Assembly: GCA_025996815.1 (NCBI GenBank) | Contig: BNTT01000001.1 | Location: forward strand, 1 to 64,000 | Direction: 5' to 3' | From: Bacteroidia bacterium | GTDB taxonomy: Bacteria > Bacteroidota > Bacteroidia > Bacteroidales > Azobacteroidaceae | DNA length: 64,000 bases | In this document: positions 41,991-50,781 of the stretch, one piece after another | Layout: each line of letters begins with the position of its first letter | Numbering within the stretch: the first letter of the stretch is position 1 | Position numbers and translations under genes: made by a program | The notes under the pieces: generated by a model | Database searches by the model: none | What the model was told of the DNA's origin: nothing | The model's input: only the letters and a program-made list of their open reading frames with translations

Positions 41991-44114
41991 TTATTTAATT
42001 TGCCAATTATCGCACCCTTTCATCACCTTTTCGAGCGTATAAGCAGCCGCCTCTTTGGCGGTCAATACCTTTGCCCATCTCGCGCGCTGATTTGTTGCCG
42101 CACCTTTGCCCGTATTGTTGTATTCCATATAGCGCGCTGTTTTTTCGTTTTCCTCATTGCGCCAATTGTCCCACCCTGCCGAATTGATGTTTTCCGGCAA
42201 TTGGCAATTCATAAACAACGTCATAGCATACGGACGCCACGGGCGACCCAGATACATACTTGACACATTTTCAGCCAGCGAAATATTGCAGCGGTTGAAA
42301 ATATAGCCAAACGCGATGGTTGCAGGCGTACTTGCCGCCGTGATGTACGAATTTTTCTTGCAAAAAATCTCGCACTGTTCAAACCAGCAGGTGGAGGGAC
42401 CGAAAATAAAATCGGTAGTCCCCTCAATGTGGCAGTTTTCAAAATAGTGTCGGCAATTTTCGCGTCCGGTATAAACCGTGTCCTGATTACCCAGAAGCCG
42501 ACAATTGCGAATAATGATGCGGTCGCCTTCGAGATGCAGGGCAACGGCTTGTCCCAACTGCTCGGCATTGTTTTCGATGGTCAGATTTTCAATCGTAATG
42601 TCGTTGCCGCGCACCAAGAAAGTGTAAGTGCGAAACGTGCCCATTTTATTGATATTCGCGTGGTCGTCGTAAGTAATAATCGTTTTATCGCGGCTTTCGC
42701 CGATGAGCCGCACATTACAAACGTGCGTCGGCAGTTCAATTTTTTCTTTATACACGCCGTTGCGAATAAAAATCGTGACCGTTCCCTTCGGGTCGAATGC
42801 GCGAACCGAATCTATTGCTGCCTGCACCGTGCGGAAATTGCCGCGTCCGGCGCGGTCAACGACAATGGCGTTTAATTCTGGCCATCCACCGACTTGTGTT
42901 TGTGAATCTATCAGTCCCTTATCGCCGTAAGTAAATGTGCCGCTGCGCACTTCATTCACTATTCGAGCATCGACCGCATCGCGAACCAAACTCGCACCTG
43001 CGTCTTTCAATACAGCCTCATAAGCCTGCTGAGCCGTATGTTGAGTTGTTATTTCGTATTCAAACGGCTGATTGACGCGAACACGCTGTTTCAACGAATC
43101 TTCCACGACAGGGAGTGCAGAACTCTTATTCAGATTTTTGTTGTCGGTAGTCGTGTAGTCCACGCCTTCCCAATTGTCGGCAGTTACTGCGGCGTTGCCT
43201 TCCATGATGTTGCCGGTGATGTAAAATTGTCCAAAATCGTGAAACCCATATCTATCTTCGCTCTGCCAGGCTTCTAAGATACGATTTTTGACCTTTTCTC
43301 GTGTGGCAGGACCGGGTTTGTAATAATTATTGACCAAGTTATAATGCCCGTTTTCGCCGGCATAACTGCTGTTGTGTCCCCAATTGTAAATCACATTGTT
43401 ACGAAAATCGACTATCTCCAACTCTTTGGTCGCTTCGTGGTAGCGTGCACCACAAAAACGCGGGTTACGACTGCTGTGATGCGCCAGCAAATTGTGATGA
43501 AACGAGGCTTTCATCCCGCCCCAAATACCTCCATAACCGTGTGCGCCTTTGGTATGCACACTGTTGTTCAGGCTCTCGGAGAGGATACACCACTGCAACG
43601 TAAAATTCGTATTATCATAAAACGAACCGCACTCATCGGTGCTCCAACTCATGGAACAATGGTCGATGATGATGTCTTTTTGACGGCTACCTTTCAACGC
43701 ATCGTCCTCTGCATGTCCCGCATCGCCCATCCGAAAGCGCATATACCGAATAATCACATTATTGGCACTGATGATGACAGGGAAATTAGCAATACAGATT
43801 CCCCCGTTGGGAGCCGATTGTCCATCCATCGTGATGCTGTCGTTATTAATCGTCAAGTCGGAAGCCAAAAATATTGTCCCGGATACACGAAAAACAATTA
43901 TTCGGGGACCTTTTGCTTTAATCGCTTTGCGCAAACTGCCTTCGCCGTCATCGTTGAGGTTATCAACATACAACACTTTCCCGCCGCGACCGCCGGAAGT
44001 GTATTGTCCGAAACCTTCAGCACCGGGGAAAGCTAACGGCTGCGTTTTCGTTTGTCCTTGTGCAACAGTCAAAAAAGAAAGCAAAACTGTAAATAGAAAC
44101 CCTATTGTTCTCAT
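41991..44114 (-). CDS. Pectate lyase (PL1) fused to pectin methylesterase (CE8)
   Basis: 707 aa. A signal peptide (1-20) precedes the PL1 domain (about 28-415): FPGAEGFGQYTSGGRGG, RYMRFRMGD, DDALKG, IIDHCSMSWSTDE, HHSSRNPRFCG. It ends at the family's usual GGWPEL, where lone lyases normally continue with another tail. From residue 416 a full CE8 domain begins: GRGNFRTVQAAID, QAVALHLEGD, GNQDTVY and GTTDFIFGPS (catalytic Asp pair), YLGRPWRPYA. The esterase makes the galacturonan that the lyase cuts, so coupling is logical. Product likely periplasmic or surface. Confidence 0.88.
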   Translation of the reverse strand: MRTIGFLFTVLLSFLTVAQGQTKTQPLAFPGAEGFGQYTSGGRGGKVLYVDNLNDDGEGSLRKAIKAKGPRIIVFRVSGTIFLASDLTINNDSITMDGQSAPNGGICIANFPVIISANNVIIRYMRFRMGDAGHAEDDALKGSRQKDIIIDHCSMSWSTDECGSFYDNTNFTLQWCILSESLNNSVHTKGAHGYGGIWGGMKASFHHNLLAHHSSRNPRFCGARYHEATKELEIVDFRNNVIYNWGHNSSYAGENGHYNLVNNYYKPGPATREKVKNRILEAWQSEDRYGFHDFGQFYITGNIMEGNAAVTADNWEGVDYTTTDNKNLNKSSALPVVEDSLKQRVRVNQPFEYEITTQHTAQQAYEAVLKDAGASLVRDAVDARIVNEVRSGTFTYGDKGLIDSQTQVGGWPELNAIVVDRAGRGNFRTVQAAIDSVRAFDPKGTVTIFIRNGVYKEKIELPTHVCNVRLIGESRDKTIITYDDHANINKMGTFRTYTFLVRGNDITIENLTIENNAEQLGQAVALHLEGDRIIIRNCRLLGNQDTVYTGRENCRHYFENCHIEGTTDFIFGPSTCWFEQCEIFCKKNSYITAASTPATIAFGYIFNRCNISLAENVSSMYLGRPWRPYAMTLFMNCQLPENINSAGWDNWRNEENEKTARYMEYNNTGKGAATNQRARWAKVLTAKEAAAYTLEKVMKGCDNWQIK

Positions 44115-44121
44115 ATTTTTA

Positions 44122-47100
44122 TTATTTCTTTAATAAATTAAACAATAATTGTAGCCCCACCACATTTGCCGGATTGTCGGAAGTGGGGTTGAACGTTCCC
44201 ATTGCTTCATTCATACCGTCTATATCCACGGTTTCATTCGTTTTCTTTGCCGTTTTCAGGCAAGCGGGAATATCCAAAGTCGTCAGAATGATTTTGCCTC
44301 GCCCTACGGGAATGATACTCAATGCCGAATAGACTTCTTTCCTGTGGTCGGATACGCAACCGACGAGTGTTTCGCCGCTACCTACGCGCAATCCTATGCG
44401 GCGGCGGTTGTATGCGGAAAAACATTGGTATTCCCAATTGAAAGCGCAATCGGCGGGAAGTCCATCAAAAATGGCGTGCTTGCGGTTGAAGAAATTGCCA
44501 CCGTACCACGAGCGTCCCAGTTCTTTATAGCCTCTATAATCAAGCACTTCTTTATCGGCAAGAAATTCTGCCCACCGTACCGGATTATCTACGATAACCA
44601 ACGAGCCGCCTTTTTGCACCCATTCGATAATATCGCTCATCCCACTACCCCACTGTTGCGGCTCAAAAGCACCAACCAACAAGAGATTTCCCTGCGGATT
44701 GCCGTGTTTATATTCCTTTATATTTAATCCGGAACGACGCATAAACTTGGTCAATACACCTGTGGTATCTGCTACGAGCATTTTTTCGGGCATACCGCTT
44801 TTGTCTAATTTTACGGCAAAAAGTCGGTCATCGCCTTTCGCCACCGGTTGCTTGCCTGAAAAAAGAGTAGCCTCAACGGTCGCATAACCGACACTTGTAG
44901 CAGGCAATTTCCATTCGGTCAATAGATTTTCGCCATAAACCGCTCCACCGCTTACTTTCACTTTTTTCGATACGGTGGACAACACATTCCCTTTTTCATC
45001 CTTTGCCGCAAGTGTCAAGAGATAGTTGCCTTGTAGATTTTTTTCATTGACAATATACACATCTACGGTTGTAGTATCGCCTACCGCCAGTACTTTCCGG
45101 TTCATTTTCACGCTGAGGAAAAGAGGCTGATTGTAGCGGGCAATCAAATCGGGGTCGCCTTTGTGATTCCGATAATTATCCACTATGCCCGAATGATTTT
45201 CCAATTTCATCGATTCCCAACCATTGACTGCATAACCGTCTATCGTGTTGTTGATGCGGATATTTTCAATGATTCTTCCCTGATAATAATAGGCTACATT
45301 GCCCATTGCCACAGTCAGGGCATCGACAGACGGAAAGGCTTTGTCAAACCCCTGTTCTTTTAAAAACCGGTTATAGGCATCGTACCAACCCAAATAGTCG
45401 GCGGCTTCCCAACCGTTCCTTTTATTTCCTTGCAAAATCGCTTCGCGAATTTTTTCCAAGCGGGGCGGCGTGCCTATCGCGCCTTCTTCTCCCCAATAGA
45501 TAATTTCCGATTTATTCGCGGTATAGCGCAAATAATCCGTTGGATTGTGATAGAGAGCATCGTGATAAACACCCGGACCGCCTGCGTGGTGGCGGTCGTA
45601 CCAGCCAATGTCGTAAAAAGTGGTGTCGTAAGGTGCCAAATGCAATTTGAAGCGCGTGCTGTGTTGCCCTTCCGGATTTTCGCCATTGCTGGAATTGTAA
45701 TTAATCTGGCGGGTGGGGTCTAATTCGTGCGCCATACGCATTTCGCGGTAATCGGCCGCTTGCGGCGGTGCGCTGCGTTCGTTGTGCAGATTGTAAATGA
45801 CCAAACTCGGATGATTGCGGTCGCGAACTATCATCCGCGCTAATTTCTCGTCACGATAGGCTAAATAAAAATTGGTTTGCAGGCTATTATCATCAAATTT
45901 GTTGGCAGAATATTGATTGCCTCCGGGTTCTTCCCAAATCAGCAAACCCAACTCATCGGCATAATCCAGCACATTTGTTTGCCCGATGGCGCGATGAAAA
46001 CTCAACATATTCAGTCCGAGGCGTTTAGCGGCTAACACTTGCTTGCGAGCATATTCGTCCGTGGGCGTAATCCCGTTATCCGACCAATAGCCCCACGAGA
46101 TGGCACTGCGCAACACGATGCGTTTGCCGTTCAGATAAAACTGCCGGTCGCCGTTTACCGTTCGCACTTCAAACCAGCGAAAGCCGAAACGTTCGCTCAC
46201 GTTATCGTCTGCCAATGCGACGCGGAGTGTATAAAGATTGGGGGCATCCACGCTCCAGAGATGCGCCTCGGGGACGGTGATAGCATACGACAATTTCGTT
46301 TTCCCTTCGGGAATGGCTTTGATGACCGATTCTTTCGTATAGACTTTTCGTCCGGTGCTGTATTCGGAAATTTCCAAGAGTAGTTTTTTATCTTTGGCAA
46401 TACTTCCTGTGAGATTACTTGCGGTCAGTTCAACGTCTATCTTTTTGGGATTGGGACCGTTTTTGATGAACACATTATCTATATGCAATTTTTCGGTTGC
46501 CTGCAAAACAGCGTTTCCGGTAATTCCGCCGAATCCGTGCGTGGGGTTGGTATCATATTCCCCCCAAGTATATACCTGTGAGTCTTTCCAATTGAAATTG
46601 CCATTGGGGTCGGTGATGCGGAAGGCTATTTCGTTTTCGCTGCCAACCACTAAATAGTTGGTAAGGTCAATATCAAAATTGGTGGAATTGACCAAATCAT
46701 ATCCTACTAATTTTCTATTGACAAATATCTCCGCACGGAAACGGACACTGCCCACCTTGAGCGTGAACAGCTTCCCTTCCCATTCGCGGGGAATAGTTAC
46801 TTTAGTGGTAAACCACGAAACGCCGATATAATTACCGGTTACACCAAAAGTTTGTCCGTTCCATCCCCAAAGATATTCTTCCACAGTGGCGGGAATAGAC
46901 ACACCGGATGTATCGGGATGAGTAAAAACAGCATCCCAGCCTTGTGTCGGAGGATTAACAGGCAACGCAGTAATATCCACCGGAGGAAGATATAAGACAT
47001 CGCTTTCCCACTTGGCAGCAGGGTCGAGGGTTATATTCCACGACGATTGCGACAAATCAACAATCATAGATTGTTCCTGTGCAGCAAGATTGCCGCACAG

Positions 47101-47136
47101 GAACACTATTGACCATATTAACAGTTTTTTTTTCAT
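44122..47136 (-). CDS. GH2-like beta-glycosidase with C-terminal Rossmann-like domain
   Basis: 1004 aa from ATG 47136, whose ATGA overlaps the upstream stop; an ATG 9 bp earlier lies inside that gene. Signal peptide (to AAQ). GH2 layout: sugar-binding jelly roll (YIGVSWFTTKVTIPREW), immunoglobulin-like domain, then TIM barrel with acid/base Glu in VIYNLHNERS and likely nucleophile in IIYWGEEGAIG. After about residue 800 there is a glutamine-amidotransferase-like fold (LLLVGAFEPQQWGSGMSDIIEWVQKGGSLVIVDN). Substrate unknown; context suggests a pectin side chain such as galactan. Confidence 0.75.
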   Translation of the reverse strand: MKKKLLIWSIVFLCGNLAAQEQSMIVDLSQSSWNITLDPAAKWESDVLYLPPVDITALPVNPPTQGWDAVFTHPDTSGVSIPATVEEYLWGWNGQTFGVTGNYIGVSWFTTKVTIPREWEGKLFTLKVGSVRFRAEIFVNRKLVGYDLVNSTNFDIDLTNYLVVGSENEIAFRITDPNGNFNWKDSQVYTWGEYDTNPTHGFGGITGNAVLQATEKLHIDNVFIKNGPNPKKIDVELTASNLTGSIAKDKKLLLEISEYSTGRKVYTKESVIKAIPEGKTKLSYAITVPEAHLWSVDAPNLYTLRVALADDNVSERFGFRWFEVRTVNGDRQFYLNGKRIVLRSAISWGYWSDNGITPTDEYARKQVLAAKRLGLNMLSFHRAIGQTNVLDYADELGLLIWEEPGGNQYSANKFDDNSLQTNFYLAYRDEKLARMIVRDRNHPSLVIYNLHNERSAPPQAADYREMRMAHELDPTRQINYNSSNGENPEGQHSTRFKLHLAPYDTTFYDIGWYDRHHAGGPGVYHDALYHNPTDYLRYTANKSEIIYWGEEGAIGTPPRLEKIREAILQGNKRNGWEAADYLGWYDAYNRFLKEQGFDKAFPSVDALTVAMGNVAYYYQGRIIENIRINNTIDGYAVNGWESMKLENHSGIVDNYRNHKGDPDLIARYNQPLFLSVKMNRKVLAVGDTTTVDVYIVNEKNLQGNYLLTLAAKDEKGNVLSTVSKKVKVSGGAVYGENLLTEWKLPATSVGYATVEATLFSGKQPVAKGDDRLFAVKLDKSGMPEKMLVADTTGVLTKFMRRSGLNIKEYKHGNPQGNLLLVGAFEPQQWGSGMSDIIEWVQKGGSLVIVDNPVRWAEFLADKEVLDYRGYKELGRSWYGGNFFNRKHAIFDGLPADCAFNWEYQCFSAYNRRRIGLRVGSGETLVGCVSDHRKEVYSALSIIPVGRGKIILTTLDIPACLKTAKKTNETVDIDGMNEAMGTFNPTSDNPANVVGLQLLFNLLKK

Positions 47137-48749
47137 TTCCACCATCTTGGGTCTCCCACTTTGTTTATAAGATTTGCATCTGTTACCTTGAAGTTCAGAT
47201 TTTCAGGGTCGGCAAAAACGCCGATAGTTGCTGCACTCAAAGGGGTCAAATCAATCGGACTTTCCGGTTCGTCGGTGGTGGCATTCAGTGTCCATGCCAT
47301 ATCGTTGGCGCGGAAGTTGTTCTCGACATTGATGTTCGTTGCAGCACTTCGCATACCACGAATGGTTGTGCCGCCTGCACCGACGATGCAGTTTTTAATA
47401 GTAACCCCGCCCGGAAGCGTTTGGTTGTTGTAATCAACTATGTAATTGCCTGTCCCTTTGGGAGAATAGCAAATCGTCAGATTTTCCAACGTAAGCGAAT
47501 TTTGCCGGTCAACCGGTACCGCTTTTGCGCCTATAAAGATTTTTTCGGCATAAGCAATGGTCGAATTTTTAACGACAACATTTTTGAAATAGGCTTTTTC
47601 ATTGTCGGCGTTGGTAACGCCATAACCTCCGATAGAATCGATGAAGCAATTGTCAATGACGATGGAGTCAATTTCAACCGCCGATTGAGCGCGGAATAGC
47701 CCACGTTTGTATCGAATATCGCAACCTAAAAGGCTCAATTTGCCAATTCGGGCACCTTCATTCGTGCCTCTGATATCAAGTGCATATTTGCCTCCGAAGT
47801 TTCCCGATTCTTTCGGGGCACTCGGATGGTCGGTAAAAATAATGCCATCGATGGTAATAAACCCAATATTGGCATCCGGTTTAATTCCAATACCCCCGTT
47901 GTGTTCGATAATGGCATTCCCTAAAAAGCTCAACCCGGTTACAAGACTGAAATTTGTGGACAAGTTCACTGTTTCAATTCCATAATGCGTGCCACCTTCC
48001 AATACCACCGTGAATCCGCCCGGATATTGCGTTGCCAATTCGTCAATATACGTTTGGGTAAGTTTGGTATAGGCGTCTGCCTCATCCAATCCGCGAAGGT
48101 CGACAAAATCGCCGTCAAACACTTGGGCGGTAGCAGTCGTGTAGTCCATTTCTCCCTCATATTTTTCGCCTTGATACGCTTGTATGGTATAAGCGGTGGC
48201 AGGTTCCAAGTCCGTAATGATGACCGTTTTTTCGGCATTGTCGTCCGCTGTCAACTCAACGGTTTTTATCAATTCCGCGCCACTATATACTTGCAAAGCA
48301 TCGTAGGTTATGTCGCCCCATATTACCTTGATTTGCGTATCTATACAATCACTCGTTGCGGGCGATTGCAGTAGAGTCGGATACTTTGCTGTTTTAAGGC
48401 GGTAAACGACTGTGGTGGATTTGATGTCGTTAGCCCCTAATCCCTGTATTCGAAGATAATATTGCGTATTATACCACAAGCCTTCAAATGTGTATTCGGT
48501 ATCTTGCTCTTCATTGATAGACACATTCGCCAAAATGTTCGCAAATGCCTCATCATCAGACAGTTGAAGATTATACGACAGTGTTCCCGCATAGCGGTCC
48601 CATGTTGCTTTAATCCATGTGCCGCCGATGTCCTCCGCCACAATGGGCGCAAACAGGCGCGGGGCTGTTCCCAAGTCATTATCATCACATGCCGCAAAAA
48701 TCGGCATCAGTCCGATTGCCAAGAGCAATCCTTTTATTTTCAGTTTCAT
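47133..48749 (-). CDS. Pectin-locus surface lipoprotein with Fn3-like and DUF4957/DUF5123-type domains
   Basis: 538 aa. Lipobox AAC at about residue 20. Two Fn3-like domains (about 28-215, ending YTIQAYQGEKYEG) precede a parallel beta-helix (about 260-538, KIGKLSLLGCDIRYKRG, VVVKNSTIAYAEK) of the DUF4957/DUF5123 kind seen in pectin PULs. It directly follows susD in the operon, the usual place for a surface glycan-binding protein. The helix resembles pectate lyases but no catalytic set is evident, so binding is more likely than cleavage. Confidence 0.75.
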   Translation of the reverse strand: MKLKIKGLLLAIGLMPIFAACDDNDLGTAPRLFAPIVAEDIGGTWIKATWDRYAGTLSYNLQLSDDEAFANILANVSINEEQDTEYTFEGLWYNTQYYLRIQGLGANDIKSTTVVYRLKTAKYPTLLQSPATSDCIDTQIKVIWGDITYDALQVYSGAELIKTVELTADDNAEKTVIITDLEPATAYTIQAYQGEKYEGEMDYTTATAQVFDGDFVDLRGLDEADAYTKLTQTYIDELATQYPGGFTVVLEGGTHYGIETVNLSTNFSLVTGLSFLGNAIIEHNGGIGIKPDANIGFITIDGIIFTDHPSAPKESGNFGGKYALDIRGTNEGARIGKLSLLGCDIRYKRGLFRAQSAVEIDSIVIDNCFIDSIGGYGVTNADNEKAYFKNVVVKNSTIAYAEKIFIGAKAVPVDRQNSLTLENLTICYSPKGTGNYIVDYNNQTLPGGVTIKNCIVGAGGTTIRGMRSAATNINVENNFRANDMAWTLNATTDEPESPIDLTPLSAATIGVFADPENLNFKVTDANLINKVGDPRWWK

Positions 48750-48776
48750 AGACTTTATTTTTTAATTTGTTATTTT

Positions 48777-50756
48777 TTAATTATTAGTAAACACATGACC
48801 GTAGCCCTCGTTGTTCAAGACTTTACTTGAACTCAGCGTGCTGGTGCCTATGGGCAATAAATACGGCACTGCCGAGTTGCCGGTTTCATCCTTGTAGCCA
48901 CGCCACGACCATTGTGTATAGTCGGCAGGTTCAGCGGTAGTTTCTTTGTACAACGCTTTTGCCCAATCCTTTTTTGCATAAGTGGCTGCTACGGGCACAT
49001 AGCCGTTGGCATCACTTTCTGTGATAGCGGTTCCTCCCGAAGGGTCTGTGATTTTTTCGTCCGGAGCATTAACAAACTCAATGGTTCCACCTGCTCTTGT
49101 GTAATAAATAACGTCTGCCAATGTTGCATATTTACTTACTTCCGGGTTGGATATATCCAATCCATAAGCGGCTTTTCCCATATTATTGATGATGCGTTTG
49201 GTTTCTACTATCTTTTTGCCGTAGATATTCCAGCGAACCAGGTCGAATTTACGCAGACATTCGCCGCCAAATTCCCAAGCGCGTTCATCCACAATAGCGT
49301 TGAAGAAATCCGTTTTCGATGTCAGAGCATTTACATACGCATCTACTTTGGTGCTATGGTCGGCAGCATTGAATGCCCGTTGGCGTACGGTTTTCAGCAT
49401 ATCTTTCGCCAAAGCGGTCGGACTGCCATTTATTTCGTTGTCGGCTTCAGCCAGCATCAGCAATATATCCGAATAGCGCATAAGCGGCCAGTTGATGCCG
49501 GTGGACTTGGACGAACCGTCGGCTTGGTCGTTTTTCATCCACAAGCGATTCCATTTGCCGACGGATAATTCGGTTGCGGATGCTATCCGTTGTTCCGTAT
49601 CGCTGACGTATGAAATCTTAGAGCAAGTAATATCCCGACGAATGTCTTTCGAATCGAAAGAATAATAGTAAGTAGGAGCGAAATATACTTGAATGGTGGT
49701 GGTGCCTTTCGAGCTGCCGACGGTTACCGGAACGCCGATTGTCCAACCCACATCGCCGCGGCTATTGGTGGTGCCCGTTCCGAAAGCCACTTCGTACAAT
49801 ACTTCGCCATTGGAGTTAACTACTTGTTCACACTCATCGCGAAAGATTTTTGCAAAATTGCTCGCCAATGTTTTGGGACGTTCGGCAATCAACTTTTGGC
49901 AATACGCTTTCGCCAATTCGTAATATTCCGTCGAAGTGCGGGCTGTTTTCGTTTGTCCGCCAATCGTATAAGTAACCGCCAAATCCGCGTTGGTTGCCAC
50001 ATCCAGATAATCATCGGCACGTTTCATGACTCCCTCTTTTGTCATGCCGTAGCCTGCACGGAACAACGACAGGCGAGCAATCATGCCCAAAGCAAAGTCC
50101 CGATTCATCCGTTCCACACCATCGGCAAACTCATCCATATAATACATATCGGCTTCGCTATTGACCAAGTCCTGTATCATACCGCTATAAATAATGTTTT
50201 TGTCGGTTTTCGGACGGTCGAGTTCCTGTCCGTATTTCGCGGCTTCGCGGAAATAGGGCACATCGCCCCAAAAGTTGCAAAGGAGAAAATAGCGGTAGGC
50301 ACGCAGGCAATAAGCCTCGGCAATCATCATTTTCATGTCGGGGTCATCCTTTGCGGGACTTGCCAACATGCCTTCGATACATTGATTAGCACGGTCGATA
50401 GCCTGATAATTGTTTTGCCACCGCTGGTCCATCTCACCCCAAGTTGTCAATAAACCACCTTGTAATGACCATACCGTTCGTCTGTCGGAGCCGGGGTTAG
50501 CTTCCGGGCGGGTGGCTTCCACATCTGTGTTTTGCATCCAAACATTCGACAGACGCGACGTGTAGTCATCGGTAGCAAACAGCGCATAAACGCCCAACAA
50601 CGCTTTTTTCGCATCATCAGGATTTGAAAACACATAATCGGTATAAAACGATGATGGTGCCTCAGGGGCTAAAAAATCCTCGCACGCACTTGTCAATAAG
50701 GCTGCGGCGGATAAAAGCAATATGTTTTTTTTAATTTTCATACGTTTATTTTTCAT
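48777..50756 (-). CDS. susD: SusD/RagB-family glycan-binding lipoprotein
   Basis: 659 aa. Lipobox TSAC (about residue 25); an alternative ATG five codons on (50741) gives the same lipobox. SusD helical features: DAKKALLGVYALFA, YQAIDRANQCIEGM, AEAYCLRAYRYFLLCNFWGDVPYF, MRYSDILLMLAEADNEI, IVDERAWEFGGECLRKFDLVRWN. It is an outer-membrane surface protein that binds oligosaccharides and closes over the SusC channel. The gene starts 25 bp after susC stops. The glycan is probably pectic by context. Confidence 0.92.
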   Translation of the reverse strand: MKNKRMKIKKNILLLSAAALLTSACEDFLAPEAPSSFYTDYVFSNPDDAKKALLGVYALFATDDYTSRLSNVWMQNTDVEATRPEANPGSDRRTVWSLQGGLLTTWGEMDQRWQNNYQAIDRANQCIEGMLASPAKDDPDMKMMIAEAYCLRAYRYFLLCNFWGDVPYFREAAKYGQELDRPKTDKNIIYSGMIQDLVNSEADMYYMDEFADGVERMNRDFALGMIARLSLFRAGYGMTKEGVMKRADDYLDVATNADLAVTYTIGGQTKTARTSTEYYELAKAYCQKLIAERPKTLASNFAKIFRDECEQVVNSNGEVLYEVAFGTGTTNSRGDVGWTIGVPVTVGSSKGTTTIQVYFAPTYYYSFDSKDIRRDITCSKISYVSDTEQRIASATELSVGKWNRLWMKNDQADGSSKSTGINWPLMRYSDILLMLAEADNEINGSPTALAKDMLKTVRQRAFNAADHSTKVDAYVNALTSKTDFFNAIVDERAWEFGGECLRKFDLVRWNIYGKKIVETKRIINNMGKAAYGLDISNPEVSKYATLADVIYYTRAGGTIEFVNAPDEKITDPSGGTAITESDANGYVPVAATYAKKDWAKALYKETTAEPADYTQWSWRGYKDETGNSAVPYLLPIGTSTLSSSKVLNNEGYGHVFTNN

Positions 50757-50781
50757 ATTTTTAATTTTTTAAGATGAAACA

